A stretch of DNA of 64,000 nt from Lysobacterales bacterium 15-68-25 (GTDB lineage Bacteria; Pseudomonadota; Gammaproteobacteria; Xanthomonadales; Rhodanobacteraceae), in assembly GCA_002279065.1 (NCBI GenBank), contig NCKB01000006.1, forward strand, positions 124,001 through 188,000, in the 5' to 3' direction. This document shows, piece by piece, positions 28,492 to 37,983 of this stretch. Every line of letters starts with the position of its first letter. The first letter of the stretch is position 1. Under the pieces are notes generated by a model that had not been told where the DNA came from, searched no databases, and worked only from the letters and a program-made list of their open reading frames with translations. The position numbers and the translations under genes are program-made.

Positions 28492-28730
28492 GGCTGGCGG
28501 AACGCCGTTTCGCCGGGTCCGCCGCCTGCGCGCGGGCCCGGCACGGCCGGATCGTCGCCTCCGCCGCGGGCGTGGTCCGGACGATGCCGTTGCGCGCCGA
28601 AGGTCGCCGGCGGCCCGGCGCGGTGCGGTTGCCCGGCCGACCAGGCCAGCGCGCCCAAGAGGGCAAACCACAGCAGCAGCCAGGCCAGCCGGTGGCGCCG
28701 CGGCAGCAGCGGGGGAAGTATCTCGGTCAT
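28488..28730 (-). CDS. Small membrane protein coupled between ABC permease and gntK
   Basis: An 80-residue ORF with one hydrophobic helix (about residues 15-32, LAWLLLWFALLGALAWSAG) and a Pro/Gly/Arg-rich, probably periplasmic tail. Its ATG overlaps the upstream permease stop (ATGA) and its TGA overlaps the gntK GTG (GTGA). This double overlap is the main evidence that it is translated. There is no recognisable family. Confidence 0.65.
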   Translation of the reverse strand: MTEILPPLLPRRHRLAWLLLWFALLGALAWSAGQPHRAGPPATFGAQRHRPDHARGGGDDPAVPGPRAGGGPGETAFRQP

Positions 28731-29548
28731 CGTTTCATGCTGCCCAGGAGCAGCCCTTGCAGGTAGTAGCGCTGCAGTGCCAGGAACAGCACCAGCACCG
28801 GGAGGACGGTAATGACCGCGCCGGCCATCATCAGTTCGGTGTCGCGTGCGTGCTCGCGGGCCAGCGAGGCCAGACCGATCGGCAGCGTGTAGTGGTCCTG
28901 GCCGGTCAGCACGATCAGCGGCCACATGAAGTCGTTCCAGGCGGTGAGGAAGGTAATGATCGCCAGCGTCACCACGATGGGCCTGAGCAGCGGCAGCACG
29001 ATCTGCACGAAGATGCGCGCCTCGCCGGCACCGTCCATCCGCGCCGCCTCCAGCAGCTCGCGCGGGATGCCGCGGGCGTACTCGCGCACCAGGAAAATGC
29101 CGAACACGCTGGCCAGCGCCGGCAGCACCACGCCCGCGTAGCTGTTCACCAGCCCCAGGTATTTCAGCAGCAGGAACAGCGGCAGCATGGCGACTTGGGC
29201 GGGGATCACCAGGCCGCCGATCAGCGCCCGGAACACCGCCGTGCGCCCGCGGAAACGCAGCTTGGCGAAGGCGTAGCCGGCCATCAGGTTGAACGCCAGC
29301 GACAGCACGGTGATCGCGGTGGACACGGCCAGGCTGTTGGCCAGGTAGCCGCCGATGCCCACCCGCAGGAACAGCGTGCGGTAGTTGCCCAGCGTGGCGT
29401 CGGCGGGCAGCAGCGGCGGCGGCAGGCTGCCGGTATCGCCGGGGTGCATGAACGATACCGACAGCATCCACGCCAGCGGGAACAGCGCCACCGCGCTGCC
29501 TGCAAGCAGCAGGCCGTTGATCGTCCAGCGCGCCAGTCGCGTGCTCAT
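28727..29548 (-). CDS. Carbohydrate ABC transporter permease (MalG-like)
   Basis: A 273-residue inner-membrane permease with about six helices. The EAA loop is EAARMDGAGEARIFVQIVLP, which contacts the ATPase. The N-terminus (residues 10-28) and the LQRYYLQGLLLGSMKR end are typical of CUT1 MalG-type subunits. It overlaps both neighbours by four bases. No ATPase gene is in the window, so it must borrow an MsmK/UgpC-type ATPase encoded elsewhere. Confidence 0.92.
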   Translation of the reverse strand: MSTRLARWTINGLLLAGSAVALFPLAWMLSVSFMHPGDTGSLPPPLLPADATLGNYRTLFLRVGIGGYLANSLAVSTAITVLSLAFNLMAGYAFAKLRFRGRTAVFRALIGGLVIPAQVAMLPLFLLLKYLGLVNSYAGVVLPALASVFGIFLVREYARGIPRELLEAARMDGAGEARIFVQIVLPLLRPIVVTLAIITFLTAWNDFMWPLIVLTGQDHYTLPIGLASLAREHARDTELMMAGAVITVLPVLVLFLALQRYYLQGLLLGSMKR

Positions 29549-30435
29549 GCCCACTCTCCCTCGCGCAGGCTGCGTCGCGACAGCCTCAGCATCAGCGCGG
29601 TGACCGCGAACATCACGATGAACAGCGCGAACGCCACCGCCGAGGCCGAGCCCAGGTTCCACCAGGTGAAGCCCTCGTCGTACATCAGGTAGAGCACGCT
29701 CACCGTGCTCTGCAGCGGGCCGCCCTCGGTGATCACGTAGGGCTCGGCGAACAGCTGGAAATAGCCCGACACGGTTAGGATCGCCACCATCAGCAGGGTC
29801 GGCTGCAGCAACGGCAGGGTGATGTGGCGCAGCTGCCGCCAAGGCGAGGCGCCGTCCATGCGCGCGGCCTCGTAAAGCTCGGCGGGGATCGCCTGCAGGC
29901 CGGCCATGAAGATGATCATGTTGTAGCCGAAGTTCTTCCACACCGCGAACAGGATGATCGTCGGCATCGCCCAGTGCGGGTCGCCGAGCCAGTCCACCGG
30001 ATGCAGGCCGAGTCCCTCGAGCAGCGCGTTGACCACGCCGTACTTGGTGGCGAACAGGTAGCGCCAGACGATCGCCACCGCCACCACCGTGGTGACCACC
30101 GGCGCGAACAGCGCGGTGCGGAAGAATGCCCGCGCCCGCGCCAGCGGCGAGTTGAGCAACAAGGCGGCGCCCAGCGACACCGCCATCGACAGCGGCACGC
30201 CCACCGCGACGAAGTAGGCGGTATGTCCCAGTGCCGCCCAGAACACCGGCCGGTGCAGCAGCGCCCAGTAGTTGTCCAGGCCGACGAAGCGCACGTTGTG
30301 CGGGTCGGCCAGTGCGTAAAGATCGTAGTCGGTGAAGCTCAGCGCCAGCGCACCGAGCACCGGCAGCAGGAAGAACACGCCGAGCACGGCCAGCGCCGGT
30401 GCGAGGAACAGCCAGGCGACGCGCTGCCGGTTCAT
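29545..30435 (-). CDS. Carbohydrate ABC transporter permease (MalF-like)
   Basis: A 296-residue permease with six predicted helices. The EAA motif is EAARMDGASPWRQLRHITLP, and GLQAIPAELYEAA is typical of CUT1 MalF/UgpA subunits. ATG 30435 follows a GGAGG ribosome binding site. Overlaps the next permease by four bases and the binding-protein gene upstream by four. Confidence 0.92.
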   Translation of the reverse strand: MNRQRVAWLFLAPALAVLGVFFLLPVLGALALSFTDYDLYALADPHNVRFVGLDNYWALLHRPVFWAALGHTAYFVAVGVPLSMAVSLGAALLLNSPLARARAFFRTALFAPVVTTVVAVAIVWRYLFATKYGVVNALLEGLGLHPVDWLGDPHWAMPTIILFAVWKNFGYNMIIFMAGLQAIPAELYEAARMDGASPWRQLRHITLPLLQPTLLMVAILTVSGYFQLFAEPYVITEGGPLQSTVSVLYLMYDEGFTWWNLGSASAVAFALFIVMFAVTALMLRLSRRSLREGEWA

Positions 30436-31745
30436 CGCGCCTCCTTCCGGTGATCGAGCACCCAGCGACGCTTCTCCAGGATCGCGTCGACGCGGCGGTC
30501 CAGTTCGGCGCAGGCCTGATCGACGCTCAGCTCGCCGGCGATCACGCGGGCGGCGGCCAGCTGCATCTCGTTGGCGATGCGCTCCCACTCCGGCACCGGC
30601 GGCGTCGGCTTCACGTGCTCGAGCTGCAGACGGAAGGCCTGTGCCTTGGGGTCCCGGCTCAGCGCGCCGCCGGCCCAGGCGCTGCGCCGCGGCGGCATGT
30701 CGCCGACCAGCTCGTAGAAGCGTCGCTGCACCACCGGGTCGGACAGGTACTGGACCAGCGCCCAGGCGGCGTCCTTGTGCGCCGAACCGCGGAAGATCAC
30801 CAGGCTGGCGCCGCCCGCGGCACCGGTGCCGGGCGGACCGTCCGGGCCGGGCAACGGCGCGGTATCCCAGCTCGCCTGCGCGCTGGCCGGCAGGCGGCTG
30901 CGGAACTCGCCGATGTTCCACGGGCCGGAGAAGTAGAAGGCGTACACGCCGCGTCCGAACTCCTCCCACGGATTGCCGGCCACCACGTTGCTGATCGCCG
31001 GCGCCTGGTGCAGGCGGAAGGTGTCGACGTAGAAGGTCAGCGCGCGCTTGAAGCCGGCGCTCTCGAAATTGCCGTAGCGGTTGCCGTCGCGCAGCAGCGG
31101 GTCGGGTTGCTCCAGCGCCAGCGACATCAGCTGCTCGTACTCGTTGGTCGGCAGCAGGATGCCGTAGCGGTGCGCGGCCGGGTCGCTGAGCGCGGCGAGC
31201 ATGCGGCGCCACTCGGCCCAGTCGCGCGGCGGATGGTCGAAGCCGGCCTGGCGCAGCAGGTCGACGCGGTAGAAAAGCAGGCGGGTGTCGACGTACCACG
31301 GCACGCCGTAGGTACGGCCGTCGATACGATTGGTGGCCCAGATGCTGTCGAAGTAGTCCGCCGGCCGGATCGCCGCCGAGCGGGCGATGCGCGCGTCGAG
31401 CGGCTCCACCGCGTCCAGCGCCACCATCTCCGGCAGCCAGGTGTTGCCCAGCTGCATCAGGTCCGGCATCGAGCCGCCGGCGTAGGCGGTGAGCAGCTTC
31501 TGGTGCGCGGCGCTGAGCGGCAGCTGCTGCACGCGCACGTCGATCTCCGGATGGGCCTGCTCGAACGGCGGCAGCAGTGCCTGCATCGCCTCGCCCTCGC
31601 GGCCGAAGGTCCAGAAGGTCAGCGACTGTCGCCCCGGGGCTTCCTCGTGACAGCCGGCCAGCAGGCCGGCGGCGAGACCCAGCGTGGCGAGGCCGCGCAG
31701 CACGGCCCGCTGCGCCAGGCGCAGGGGCCGTGCGCGCGCGTTCAC
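30432..31745 (-). CDS. ABC transporter sugar-binding lipoprotein
   Basis: A 437-residue solute-binding protein (cluster B, CUT1). The signal peptide ends LAGC, with lipid Cys near residue 32. The mature part has FWTFGREGEAM, LPPFEQAHPEIDVRV and DLMQLGNTWLPEM, matching binding proteins for oligosaccharides. GTG 31745 overlaps the glucanase stop in GTGA. It delivers the sugar to the two permeases that follow. Confidence 0.9.
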   Translation of the reverse strand: MNARARPLRLAQRAVLRGLATLGLAAGLLAGCHEEAPGRQSLTFWTFGREGEAMQALLPPFEQAHPEIDVRVQQLPLSAAHQKLLTAYAGGSMPDLMQLGNTWLPEMVALDAVEPLDARIARSAAIRPADYFDSIWATNRIDGRTYGVPWYVDTRLLFYRVDLLRQAGFDHPPRDWAEWRRMLAALSDPAAHRYGILLPTNEYEQLMSLALEQPDPLLRDGNRYGNFESAGFKRALTFYVDTFRLHQAPAISNVVAGNPWEEFGRGVYAFYFSGPWNIGEFRSRLPASAQASWDTAPLPGPDGPPGTGAAGGASLVIFRGSAHKDAAWALVQYLSDPVVQRRFYELVGDMPPRRSAWAGGALSRDPKAQAFRLQLEHVKPTPPVPEWERIANEMQLAAARVIAGELSVDQACAELDRRVDAILEKRRWVLDHRKEAR

Positions 31746-33232
31746 GGCGTGGCCGGCTCCGCCGCCAGCCAGCCGCCGCTGAAGCCGGCGCGCTCCAGGC
31801 CCCTGCGGATGTACGGGTTTTTCTTCATCACGTTCCACACGAAGCCGCTGCGCCAGTTTTCGATCATCAGCAGGATCGGGCCCTGGTCGATACCCAGTTG
31901 CTCGGTATCGACCCAGCCCACGCCAGGCACCAGTTTGCCCGTACGCAGCTGGGTCTGGGTATGGAAGCTGGGGTTGAAGGCGTCGACGAAGCCGTACTGG
32001 TCGTAGATGTACTGGCCGTAGTGCTGCTTCATGGCCATCAGCGCCGGCAGCGCGATCTCCGGGGCGAAGGCGATCGAGCCACCCGCGGCGGTCGGCGCGA
32101 TGGTGCCGTCGTCGGAGATGTAGTCCAGCCCGGCGCCGCGGGCCGTGTAGCCCTCGAACTTCCGCTCGCCGTGGGCGCTTTTGACGACGAAGCCGCCCGG
32201 GCCGTTGCTGGCGGTCAGGCCCCACACGTCCTTGCCGTAGCCGGTCCAGCCGCCGGGATTGGCGATCGCGTAGTTGCGCTGGGCGTAGGTGGCGCGGCGG
32301 CCGTTCTCGAAATAGTCGAGGTTGTGGCGGCGATTCCAGTCGTCGCGGATGCCGCGGAAGTCCACCCACGACTCGGTGTACTGATGGCCGAACATCGGCG
32401 CGAAGTTGAGGAAGGTCTCGCCGTAGAAGCGGCCCCAGGTGGTGTCGTAGGTGGAGCACCAGGCCTTCCACGCGTCCGGCTTGACCGGGTGGGTCGGTGA
32501 GCCCAGCGCCAGCAGGTAGACCAGCTTGCCCTCGTTGTAGCCTTTCCAGTCGCTGGGGATGAACTTGCCGCCCGGGGTCCAGCCCATCGAGAGCAGCGGA
32601 TAGCGCACCTGCATCCACGGCCAGTCCACCGCCCGGTAGATGGCGTCGGCGAGCTGGCGGATCTGCTGCTCCTGCGGGGTGTCGCGGTCGTAGTAGGACT
32701 GCGCGAACAGCACGCCGCCGAGCAGCAGCGTGGTGTCGACGCTGGACAGCTCGGTCCAGCGGCCCTCGCGCTTGCCGGTGCGCATGTCGAGGAAGTGGTA
32801 GAAGAAGCCGTGGTAGCCGGCCGCGTCGTCCTCGCTGGCGTTCTGCGGTGCGTCGTGGAAGAACTTCAGCGTGGCCAGCGTGCGCTCGACCGCCTGGTCG
32901 CGGGTGATGTAGCCGCGCTCCACGCCGATGCCGTAGGCGGTCAGTCCGAAACCTACCGCGGCGATGCTGGAGAACGACTCGCCCGGGTAGTGGTCCGGCA
33001 CCAGGCCGGTGGCCGGGTCGGCGCTGTCCCAGAACCAGCGGAAGGTGCGCTGCTCCAGGTCGTCGATCATCGCCTGCTGGGCGGCCGGCGCTTCCTGGAA
33101 GGTGTGGATGGCCCGCGTCGGCGGCTGCGCGCGAACGGTCGCGCCGACGGGTGCAGCGGTCAGCGCCAGCGCAGCGCCGAGCGCGACAGTGAGAAGATGG
33201 ACCCGGGACAATCTCTTGGTGGCAGCCTGCAT
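31742..33232 (-). CDS. Glycoside hydrolase, GH144-like glucoamylase-type domain
   Basis: A 496-residue secreted protein (signal peptide about residues 1-32). The fold is an (alpha/alpha)6 barrel with the family motifs FRWFWDSADPATGLVPDH, SSIAAVGFGLTAY, GFFYHFLDM, TELSSVDTTLLLGG, WGLTASNGPGGF and SIAFAPEIALPAL. This is the PF10091 group that includes GH144 endo-beta-1,2-glucanases. It probably cleaves a beta-1,2- or related glucan in the periplasm; the exact linkage is inference. Its stop overlaps the binding-protein start. Confidence 0.85.
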   Translation of the reverse strand: MQAATKRLSRVHLLTVALGAALALTAAPVGATVRAQPPTRAIHTFQEAPAAQQAMIDDLEQRTFRWFWDSADPATGLVPDHYPGESFSSIAAVGFGLTAYGIGVERGYITRDQAVERTLATLKFFHDAPQNASEDDAAGYHGFFYHFLDMRTGKREGRWTELSSVDTTLLLGGVLFAQSYYDRDTPQEQQIRQLADAIYRAVDWPWMQVRYPLLSMGWTPGGKFIPSDWKGYNEGKLVYLLALGSPTHPVKPDAWKAWCSTYDTTWGRFYGETFLNFAPMFGHQYTESWVDFRGIRDDWNRRHNLDYFENGRRATYAQRNYAIANPGGWTGYGKDVWGLTASNGPGGFVVKSAHGERKFEGYTARGAGLDYISDDGTIAPTAAGGSIAFAPEIALPALMAMKQHYGQYIYDQYGFVDAFNPSFHTQTQLRTGKLVPGVGWVDTEQLGIDQGPILLMIENWRSGFVWNVMKKNPYIRRGLERAGFSGGWLAAEPATP

Positions 33233-33275
33233 CGGGAAGCGGTCTCGTCGAACGATGGGGAGAGGAAACGACGCG

Positions 33276-33293
33276 TGGCGCCAGCAGGCGCCA
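33276..33293. repeat. Inverted repeat between halogenase and glucanase genes
   Basis: TGGCGCC and GGCGCCA flank a four-base loop in the 82-base gap. There is no T-run; it may be a processing or stability hairpin. Confidence 0.35.
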
Positions 33294-33314
33294 GGGCACG
33301 CCGGTGGGAACGAC

Positions 33315-34841
33315 TCAGGCGGGCATCGGTGTACCCGGGGATGTGCAGTACCTCGCGATGAACCCCTCGTGGGGGGGCATCGCCTGCACGCAGTCCGCGA
33401 TCACGCGCTGGACGTGCTGCATGAACGCCTGCAGCTCACGCGGCGACAGCTGGTCCACCAGCGGGTGGTAACCGGTCGGCACGATGCCCTGGCCGATCAT
33501 CACCTGCACCCAGCTCACCAGCGCGAACATCTCCTCGCCTTCGCGGAAGAACCTTCCGCTGTCGCGGAACAGCGCGATGTTGTCCTTCAGCGAGGCGGGG
33601 ATGTCCATGGTCCGGCACTGGTCCCAGAACGGCGTGTCGGTGCGTTGCGTGGCGTGGTAGTGCAGGATCAGGAAATCGCGGATGCGCTCGCATTCGAAGC
33701 GCGTCTGCGCGTTGTAGCGCTCGGTCAGCACCGGACTGAAGCCCTGTCGCGGAAACAGGTTCAGCAGTCGCGAGATGCCCGACTGGATCAGGAAGATGCT
33801 GGTCGACTCCAGCGGCTCCATGAAGCCGCTGGCCAGCCCCAGCGCCACCACGTTGCGGTCCCAGACCTTGCGGCGCAGGCCGGTGGTGAAGCGCAGCGGG
33901 CGCGGATCGCCCAGCGGCCGGCCGTCGAGGTGGGCCAGCAGCGTGGCGGCGGCCTCGTCGTCGCTGACGTGCGCGCTGGCATACACGTAGCCGTTGCCGG
34001 TGCGGTGCTGCAGCGGGATGCGCCACTGCCAGCCGGCCGGGCGCGCGGTGGAACGGGTATAGGGCGTGGGCGGGCCGACCGTCTCGCAGCCGACCGCCAG
34101 CGCGCGGTCGCAGGGCAGCCAGTGGGTCCAGTCGTCGTAACCGGCGTGCAGGGTCTGCTCGATCAGCAGGCCGCGGAAGCCGGAGCAGTCGATGAACAGC
34201 TCACCGGCGACGGTCTCGCCACTCTCCAGCACCACCGACTCGACGAAGCCGTCTTCCGGCCGCTGGCGCACCTGCGCGATCCGGCCCTCGGTGCGGCGCA
34301 CGCCGCGCGCTTCGGCGTACTCGCGCAGCAGCTTTGCGTACAGGCCGGAGTCGAAATGGTAGGCATAGGCGATGTTCGCCAGCGGCGAATTGGCCGGCGC
34401 GTCGCTGGCCGCGGCCATGAACCGGCCGCGCGGCGCTGCCAGCGTGTTGAGCGAGTAGTCGCCCAGGTCCCCAGCCAGCCCGAGCTGGGCGGCGCGGATC
34501 CAGTACTGATGGAACGGCAGCAGGCCGAGCAAGGTGCCCAGCTCGCCGAAGCCATGGATGTAGGACTCGCCCAGCTGCCCCCAGTCGTTGAACTGGATGC
34601 CGAGCTTGAACGTGCCCTGCACGCGGCGGACGAATTCGATCTCGTCGATGCCGAGCAGGTTGTTGAACAGCTTCAGGTGCGGCACGGTGGCCTCGCCGAC
34701 ACCGACGGTGCCGATCTGCTCGGATTCCACCAGCCGGATCGCGATGTCCGGTCCCAGCACCTTGGCGAACGCGGCGGCGGCCATCCAGCCGGCGGTGCCG
34801 CCGCCGACGATGACGATGTTCCTGATGCGCGAGTCGCTCAT
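33315..34841 (-). CDS. Flavin-dependent halogenase, tryptophan-halogenase family
   Basis: A 508-residue FAD-dependent enzyme. The nucleotide site is GGGTAGW (residues 13-19), the catalytic Lys is Lys79 in GTFKLGIQFNDW, the halogenase signature is WQWRIP (271-276), and Glu345 sits in EPLESTSI. These are the residues that matter in PrnA-type halogenases. Enzymes of this group next to TonB receptors in Xanthomonas brominate indoles in vitro. It lies between the TonB receptor and glucanase genes, so its natural substrate may be the imported compound. A free-flavin reductase is not seen here. Confidence 0.9.
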   Translation of the reverse strand: MSDSRIRNIVIVGGGTAGWMAAAAFAKVLGPDIAIRLVESEQIGTVGVGEATVPHLKLFNNLLGIDEIEFVRRVQGTFKLGIQFNDWGQLGESYIHGFGELGTLLGLLPFHQYWIRAAQLGLAGDLGDYSLNTLAAPRGRFMAAASDAPANSPLANIAYAYHFDSGLYAKLLREYAEARGVRRTEGRIAQVRQRPEDGFVESVVLESGETVAGELFIDCSGFRGLLIEQTLHAGYDDWTHWLPCDRALAVGCETVGPPTPYTRSTARPAGWQWRIPLQHRTGNGYVYASAHVSDDEAAATLLAHLDGRPLGDPRPLRFTTGLRRKVWDRNVVALGLASGFMEPLESTSIFLIQSGISRLLNLFPRQGFSPVLTERYNAQTRFECERIRDFLILHYHATQRTDTPFWDQCRTMDIPASLKDNIALFRDSGRFFREGEEMFALVSWVQVMIGQGIVPTGYHPLVDQLSPRELQAFMQHVQRVIADCVQAMPPHEGFIARYCTSPGTPMPA

Positions 34842-34856
34842 GCGTGGCCCAGACCG

Positions 34857-34922
34857 AAAAAAGTCGGCGCGGCGTACGCCGCGCCGGGGGAGAAGCGGCA
34901 CTCCGTGGACGCGGAGTGCCGC
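34857..34922 (-). terminator. Tandem hairpins and T-run between TonB receptor and halogenase genes
   Basis: After the receptor stop, a 10-bp hairpin (34895-34904 with 34913-34922) is followed by a perfect 20-base palindrome (34866-34885) and, three bases on, six T on the minus strand (34857-34862). This is a good intrinsic terminator, or an attenuator that lowers expression of the downstream genes. Confidence 0.8.
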
Positions 34923-34932
34923 AAGGACAACC

Positions 34933-37900
34933 TCAGAACTTCATGCCCACTTCGAACTTGAAGGTGCGCGGCACGAAGGTGATGTTGCCGGTGGTGTTGT
35001 AGACCGTGGTCAGCTGCCCCGGATTCGCTCCGGCGGTGAAGATCACGTCCGAGTAGTTGCGGAAGTTGAAGACGTTCAGCACGTCGAAGCGGCCGTACAG
35101 CGTAATCCCGTGGCCCAGGTTGAAGTCCTTGGTCGCCTGGAAATCGACGTCGCGGTAGCCGAAGAACTTGCCACCGACCAGGAACCTGCCGGTCGCCTGC
35201 GGCGTCCCCGCCGCCGGCGTGCAGTGGCTGCCGGTGGGGTAGGTGTAGGTCCAGTAGCAGGCGATCGTGTTGCCCGGGGTCGGCGTGGCCAGCGTGACCT
35301 TGGCCGACATCGTGATGCCCCACGGACCGTCGATCACGCCAGTGGCCACGAGGCGGTGGCGCGGCGCCGCGTTCGAGTCGATGAACGGATAGTTGCCGAC
35401 GGTCGCCTCGTCGAACGAGTAGTGCTCGTTGATGTCGCGGTTCTGCTTGGCGCTGGTGTAGGTGTAGGCGAACGTGGTGCCCCAGCCCGATTCCTTGTCG
35501 TACGGCTTGTTCACCGACAGCAGGAACTGGGTGCTGCGGGTCTGGATACCGTTGTTGCCGATGATCAGCGCGCCGAAGCCCGGAACGGGGTTGCCCCACG
35601 GCTGGCTGCCGTTCTGGAAGAAGTCGCCGTTCGGGTAGCGGTTGCCCAGGGTGAAGGCGAAGCCGTCGTAGGTCAGCACGCGGGCCACGGTGGCGTCGGT
35701 CTGCCAGTCGCCGATGCGGTTGGACATGCCGATGCTGAACTGGTCCGAATGCGGCGCCTTCAGCTTGTTGTTGAGCATGTCGACCTCGGTGCCGGCGTTG
35801 CTGGCCTGCAGCAGACTCTGCAGGTTCGGCAGTCCGTTGAGGTAGGACGGATCCCAGTCGAAGCAGGGGGAAGCGTCGCGATAGCAGGTGCCGGTGGCCG
35901 GGTCGCGGAAGTTGACCGTGAACTGCGGCAGCGCGGCCTTGGTCGTCTCCAGCTGCAGGTAGTCGAACAGGTTGCGGTCGTAGGCCCGTCCCACGCCGCC
36001 GTGGATCACATGGTCCTCGTCGCCGTTGAGGTCGTAGGAGAAGCCCAGGCGCGGCTGCCACTCGCCCTTGTAGTTCTTCCGGTTGTGGCCGTTGCTGATG
36101 TAGTCGTTGATGTTGATGCCGCCCAGCGCCAGGCTCTGCGCGTAGGTCTGGCCGGCCGGGCCGTTGGGATCCTGCGAGTTCAGTGCGGCGATCACGTTCT
36201 GCGGCGTGACGAAGCCGGTGTAGGCCGGGTTCTTCTCGTAGTCCCAGCGCACGCCCAGGTTCAGCGTGAGCTTGTCGTTGACCGCCCAGTCGTCCTGCAC
36301 GTAGACGCCGAACTGCTTGGCCTTGGTCTCCACCGTCGGGCTCAGGCCAAGACCGGTCACCGGCTTGGTGAAGAAGGCCTTGTACGGAATCGCGCCGACG
36401 CCCGCGCTGGTGACGTTGTAGTAGAACTGCGGGTTGATGTCCCGGGCATCGGCTGCCTTCAGCGTGATGTCCTTGTACTTGAAGCCGGTCTTGACGACGT
36501 GGTCGCCGTTCCACTCCAGGTCGTTGAAGGTCAGGTCGTCCTGGATCGACGGACCCTTCTGGCCCTTGTTCTGCGTAGCCAGCGGATTGGCCGAGCCGAC
36601 ATGGATGATGGTCGGGTCGCTGGTGCCGTTGGCGTAGGTGTAGATCGAACCGTTGCCGATGTTGGCGGCGACCGGAGCGTTGAACGCGTCCTCGTGGGCC
36701 AGCAGCAGTTCGTTGAAGTACGCCTCGCCGCTGTGCTGCCAGCGCAGCACGTAGCGCTTGTCGTCGTTCTTGGTGTTGTATTCGGCCGAGGCGGCATCCA
36801 CCCCGCCTACGCCGCCGACCTGCTTCTCCTTGCGGATCTGCGCGCTCAGCTCGAAGCGGTCGCGGTCGGTCGGTTCCCAGTCGATCTTGCCGAAGTACAG
36901 GTTCTCCTGGAACGGCAGGTTGGCCGGGCCGAGCTGAGCGGCCACGTCGGCCGGCAGGTAGGGTACGCCGGCAGTGGCGTTCGGATCGGCGACCACGGTG
37001 GTCGGCGTGTTGAAACGCTTGCCCTCGTAGGTCATGAAGAAGTGCATCTTGTCCTGGATGATCGGGCCGCCCAGTGCGAAGCCGTATTCCTTCTCCTTGG
37101 ACGAGGTCTTCCTGTTGGCGTCTTCCTCGGCCGGCGTCTTGGCACGGAACGAATCGTTGGTGTAGCGCCCGAACACCTCGCCGTGGAATTCGTTGGTGCC
37201 CGACTTGGTCTGCGCGGTCACCGCGGCGGAGGAAATCTGGTCGTACTCGGCCTTGTAGTTGGAGGTGATGACCTTGTACTCACCAATCGCCAGCTGCGGG
37301 AACGGGTTGCCCTGGGTGCCGATCTGGCCGCTGATGCCGCCTTCCTTCACGTAGCTCTTCTGACCGACGCCGTCGATGTAGACGTTGGTGGAGCTCTTGT
37401 TCTGCGCGCCGCCGCGCAGCGTGGTGTTGCCGTTGCTGTCGACCTGGAAAATCATGCCCGGCACGGTGTCGGCGAATTCCAGGAAGTTGCGCGAGATCTG
37501 CGGAATGGTGTCGATCTGGTGCAGCGAGATGGTGCCGCCGACTTCCGGCGTCTTCACTTCCTGCAGGGTGGTTGCCGATACGGTCACCCCGCCCAGCGTG
37601 GTGGCGTTGGCCGTCGACGGTGCCTGGGCCCCCGCGACCAGGTCCAGGGTGGACGTGGACGCCACGGTGAGGATCACGTTGCGCTGCGTGCCCGGACCGG
37701 CGTCGACCTGGTACGTGCCCGGCTGCAGACCGGTCAGCGTGTAGCTGCCGTCGCCGCTGGCGGTGGTGCGCCGGGTGGTGCCGGTGGCCGGATTGAACGC
37801 GGTGACCGTCGCGCCGGGCGCGGCCTTGCCGCGCAGGGTCGCGTACGCCGACTGGGTCCAGGCCGTGGTTGGGGCCGCGCCGATCGCCACCACCGAGGTG

Positions 37901-37950
37901 GCGATGACGCTCGCGAGCAGTTTCTTCTTGAGTTGCAGTGGCGCCTTCAT
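34933..37950 (-). CDS. Oar-type TonB-dependent outer-membrane receptor
   Basis: A 1005-residue receptor. Signal peptide about residues 1-33, then a carboxypeptidase-regulatory-like beta domain (about 35-110, ATLRGKAAPGATVTAFN), a plug with TLRGGAQNKSSTNVYIDGV and a 22-strand barrel ending in KFEVGMKF with terminal Phe. The 110-140 region lacks an obvious ferric-type TonB box. It probably takes up an oligosaccharide or a glycan-linked compound. A GGGAGG ribosome binding site precedes ATG. It follows lacI by 33 bases. Confidence 0.93.
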   Translation of the reverse strand: MKAPLQLKKKLLASVIATSVVAIGAAPTTAWTQSAYATLRGKAAPGATVTAFNPATGTTRRTTASGDGSYTLTGLQPGTYQVDAGPGTQRNVILTVASTSTLDLVAGAQAPSTANATTLGGVTVSATTLQEVKTPEVGGTISLHQIDTIPQISRNFLEFADTVPGMIFQVDSNGNTTLRGGAQNKSSTNVYIDGVGQKSYVKEGGISGQIGTQGNPFPQLAIGEYKVITSNYKAEYDQISSAAVTAQTKSGTNEFHGEVFGRYTNDSFRAKTPAEEDANRKTSSKEKEYGFALGGPIIQDKMHFFMTYEGKRFNTPTTVVADPNATAGVPYLPADVAAQLGPANLPFQENLYFGKIDWEPTDRDRFELSAQIRKEKQVGGVGGVDAASAEYNTKNDDKRYVLRWQHSGEAYFNELLLAHEDAFNAPVAANIGNGSIYTYANGTSDPTIIHVGSANPLATQNKGQKGPSIQDDLTFNDLEWNGDHVVKTGFKYKDITLKAADARDINPQFYYNVTSAGVGAIPYKAFFTKPVTGLGLSPTVETKAKQFGVYVQDDWAVNDKLTLNLGVRWDYEKNPAYTGFVTPQNVIAALNSQDPNGPAGQTYAQSLALGGININDYISNGHNRKNYKGEWQPRLGFSYDLNGDEDHVIHGGVGRAYDRNLFDYLQLETTKAALPQFTVNFRDPATGTCYRDASPCFDWDPSYLNGLPNLQSLLQASNAGTEVDMLNNKLKAPHSDQFSIGMSNRIGDWQTDATVARVLTYDGFAFTLGNRYPNGDFFQNGSQPWGNPVPGFGALIIGNNGIQTRSTQFLLSVNKPYDKESGWGTTFAYTYTSAKQNRDINEHYSFDEATVGNYPFIDSNAAPRHRLVATGVIDGPWGITMSAKVTLATPTPGNTIACYWTYTYPTGSHCTPAAGTPQATGRFLVGGKFFGYRDVDFQATKDFNLGHGITLYGRFDVLNVFNFRNYSDVIFTAGANPGQLTTVYNTTGNITFVPRTFKFEVGMKF

Positions 37951-37983
37951 GACTACCCTCCCAAAGGGATGTTCTGTATGCCC

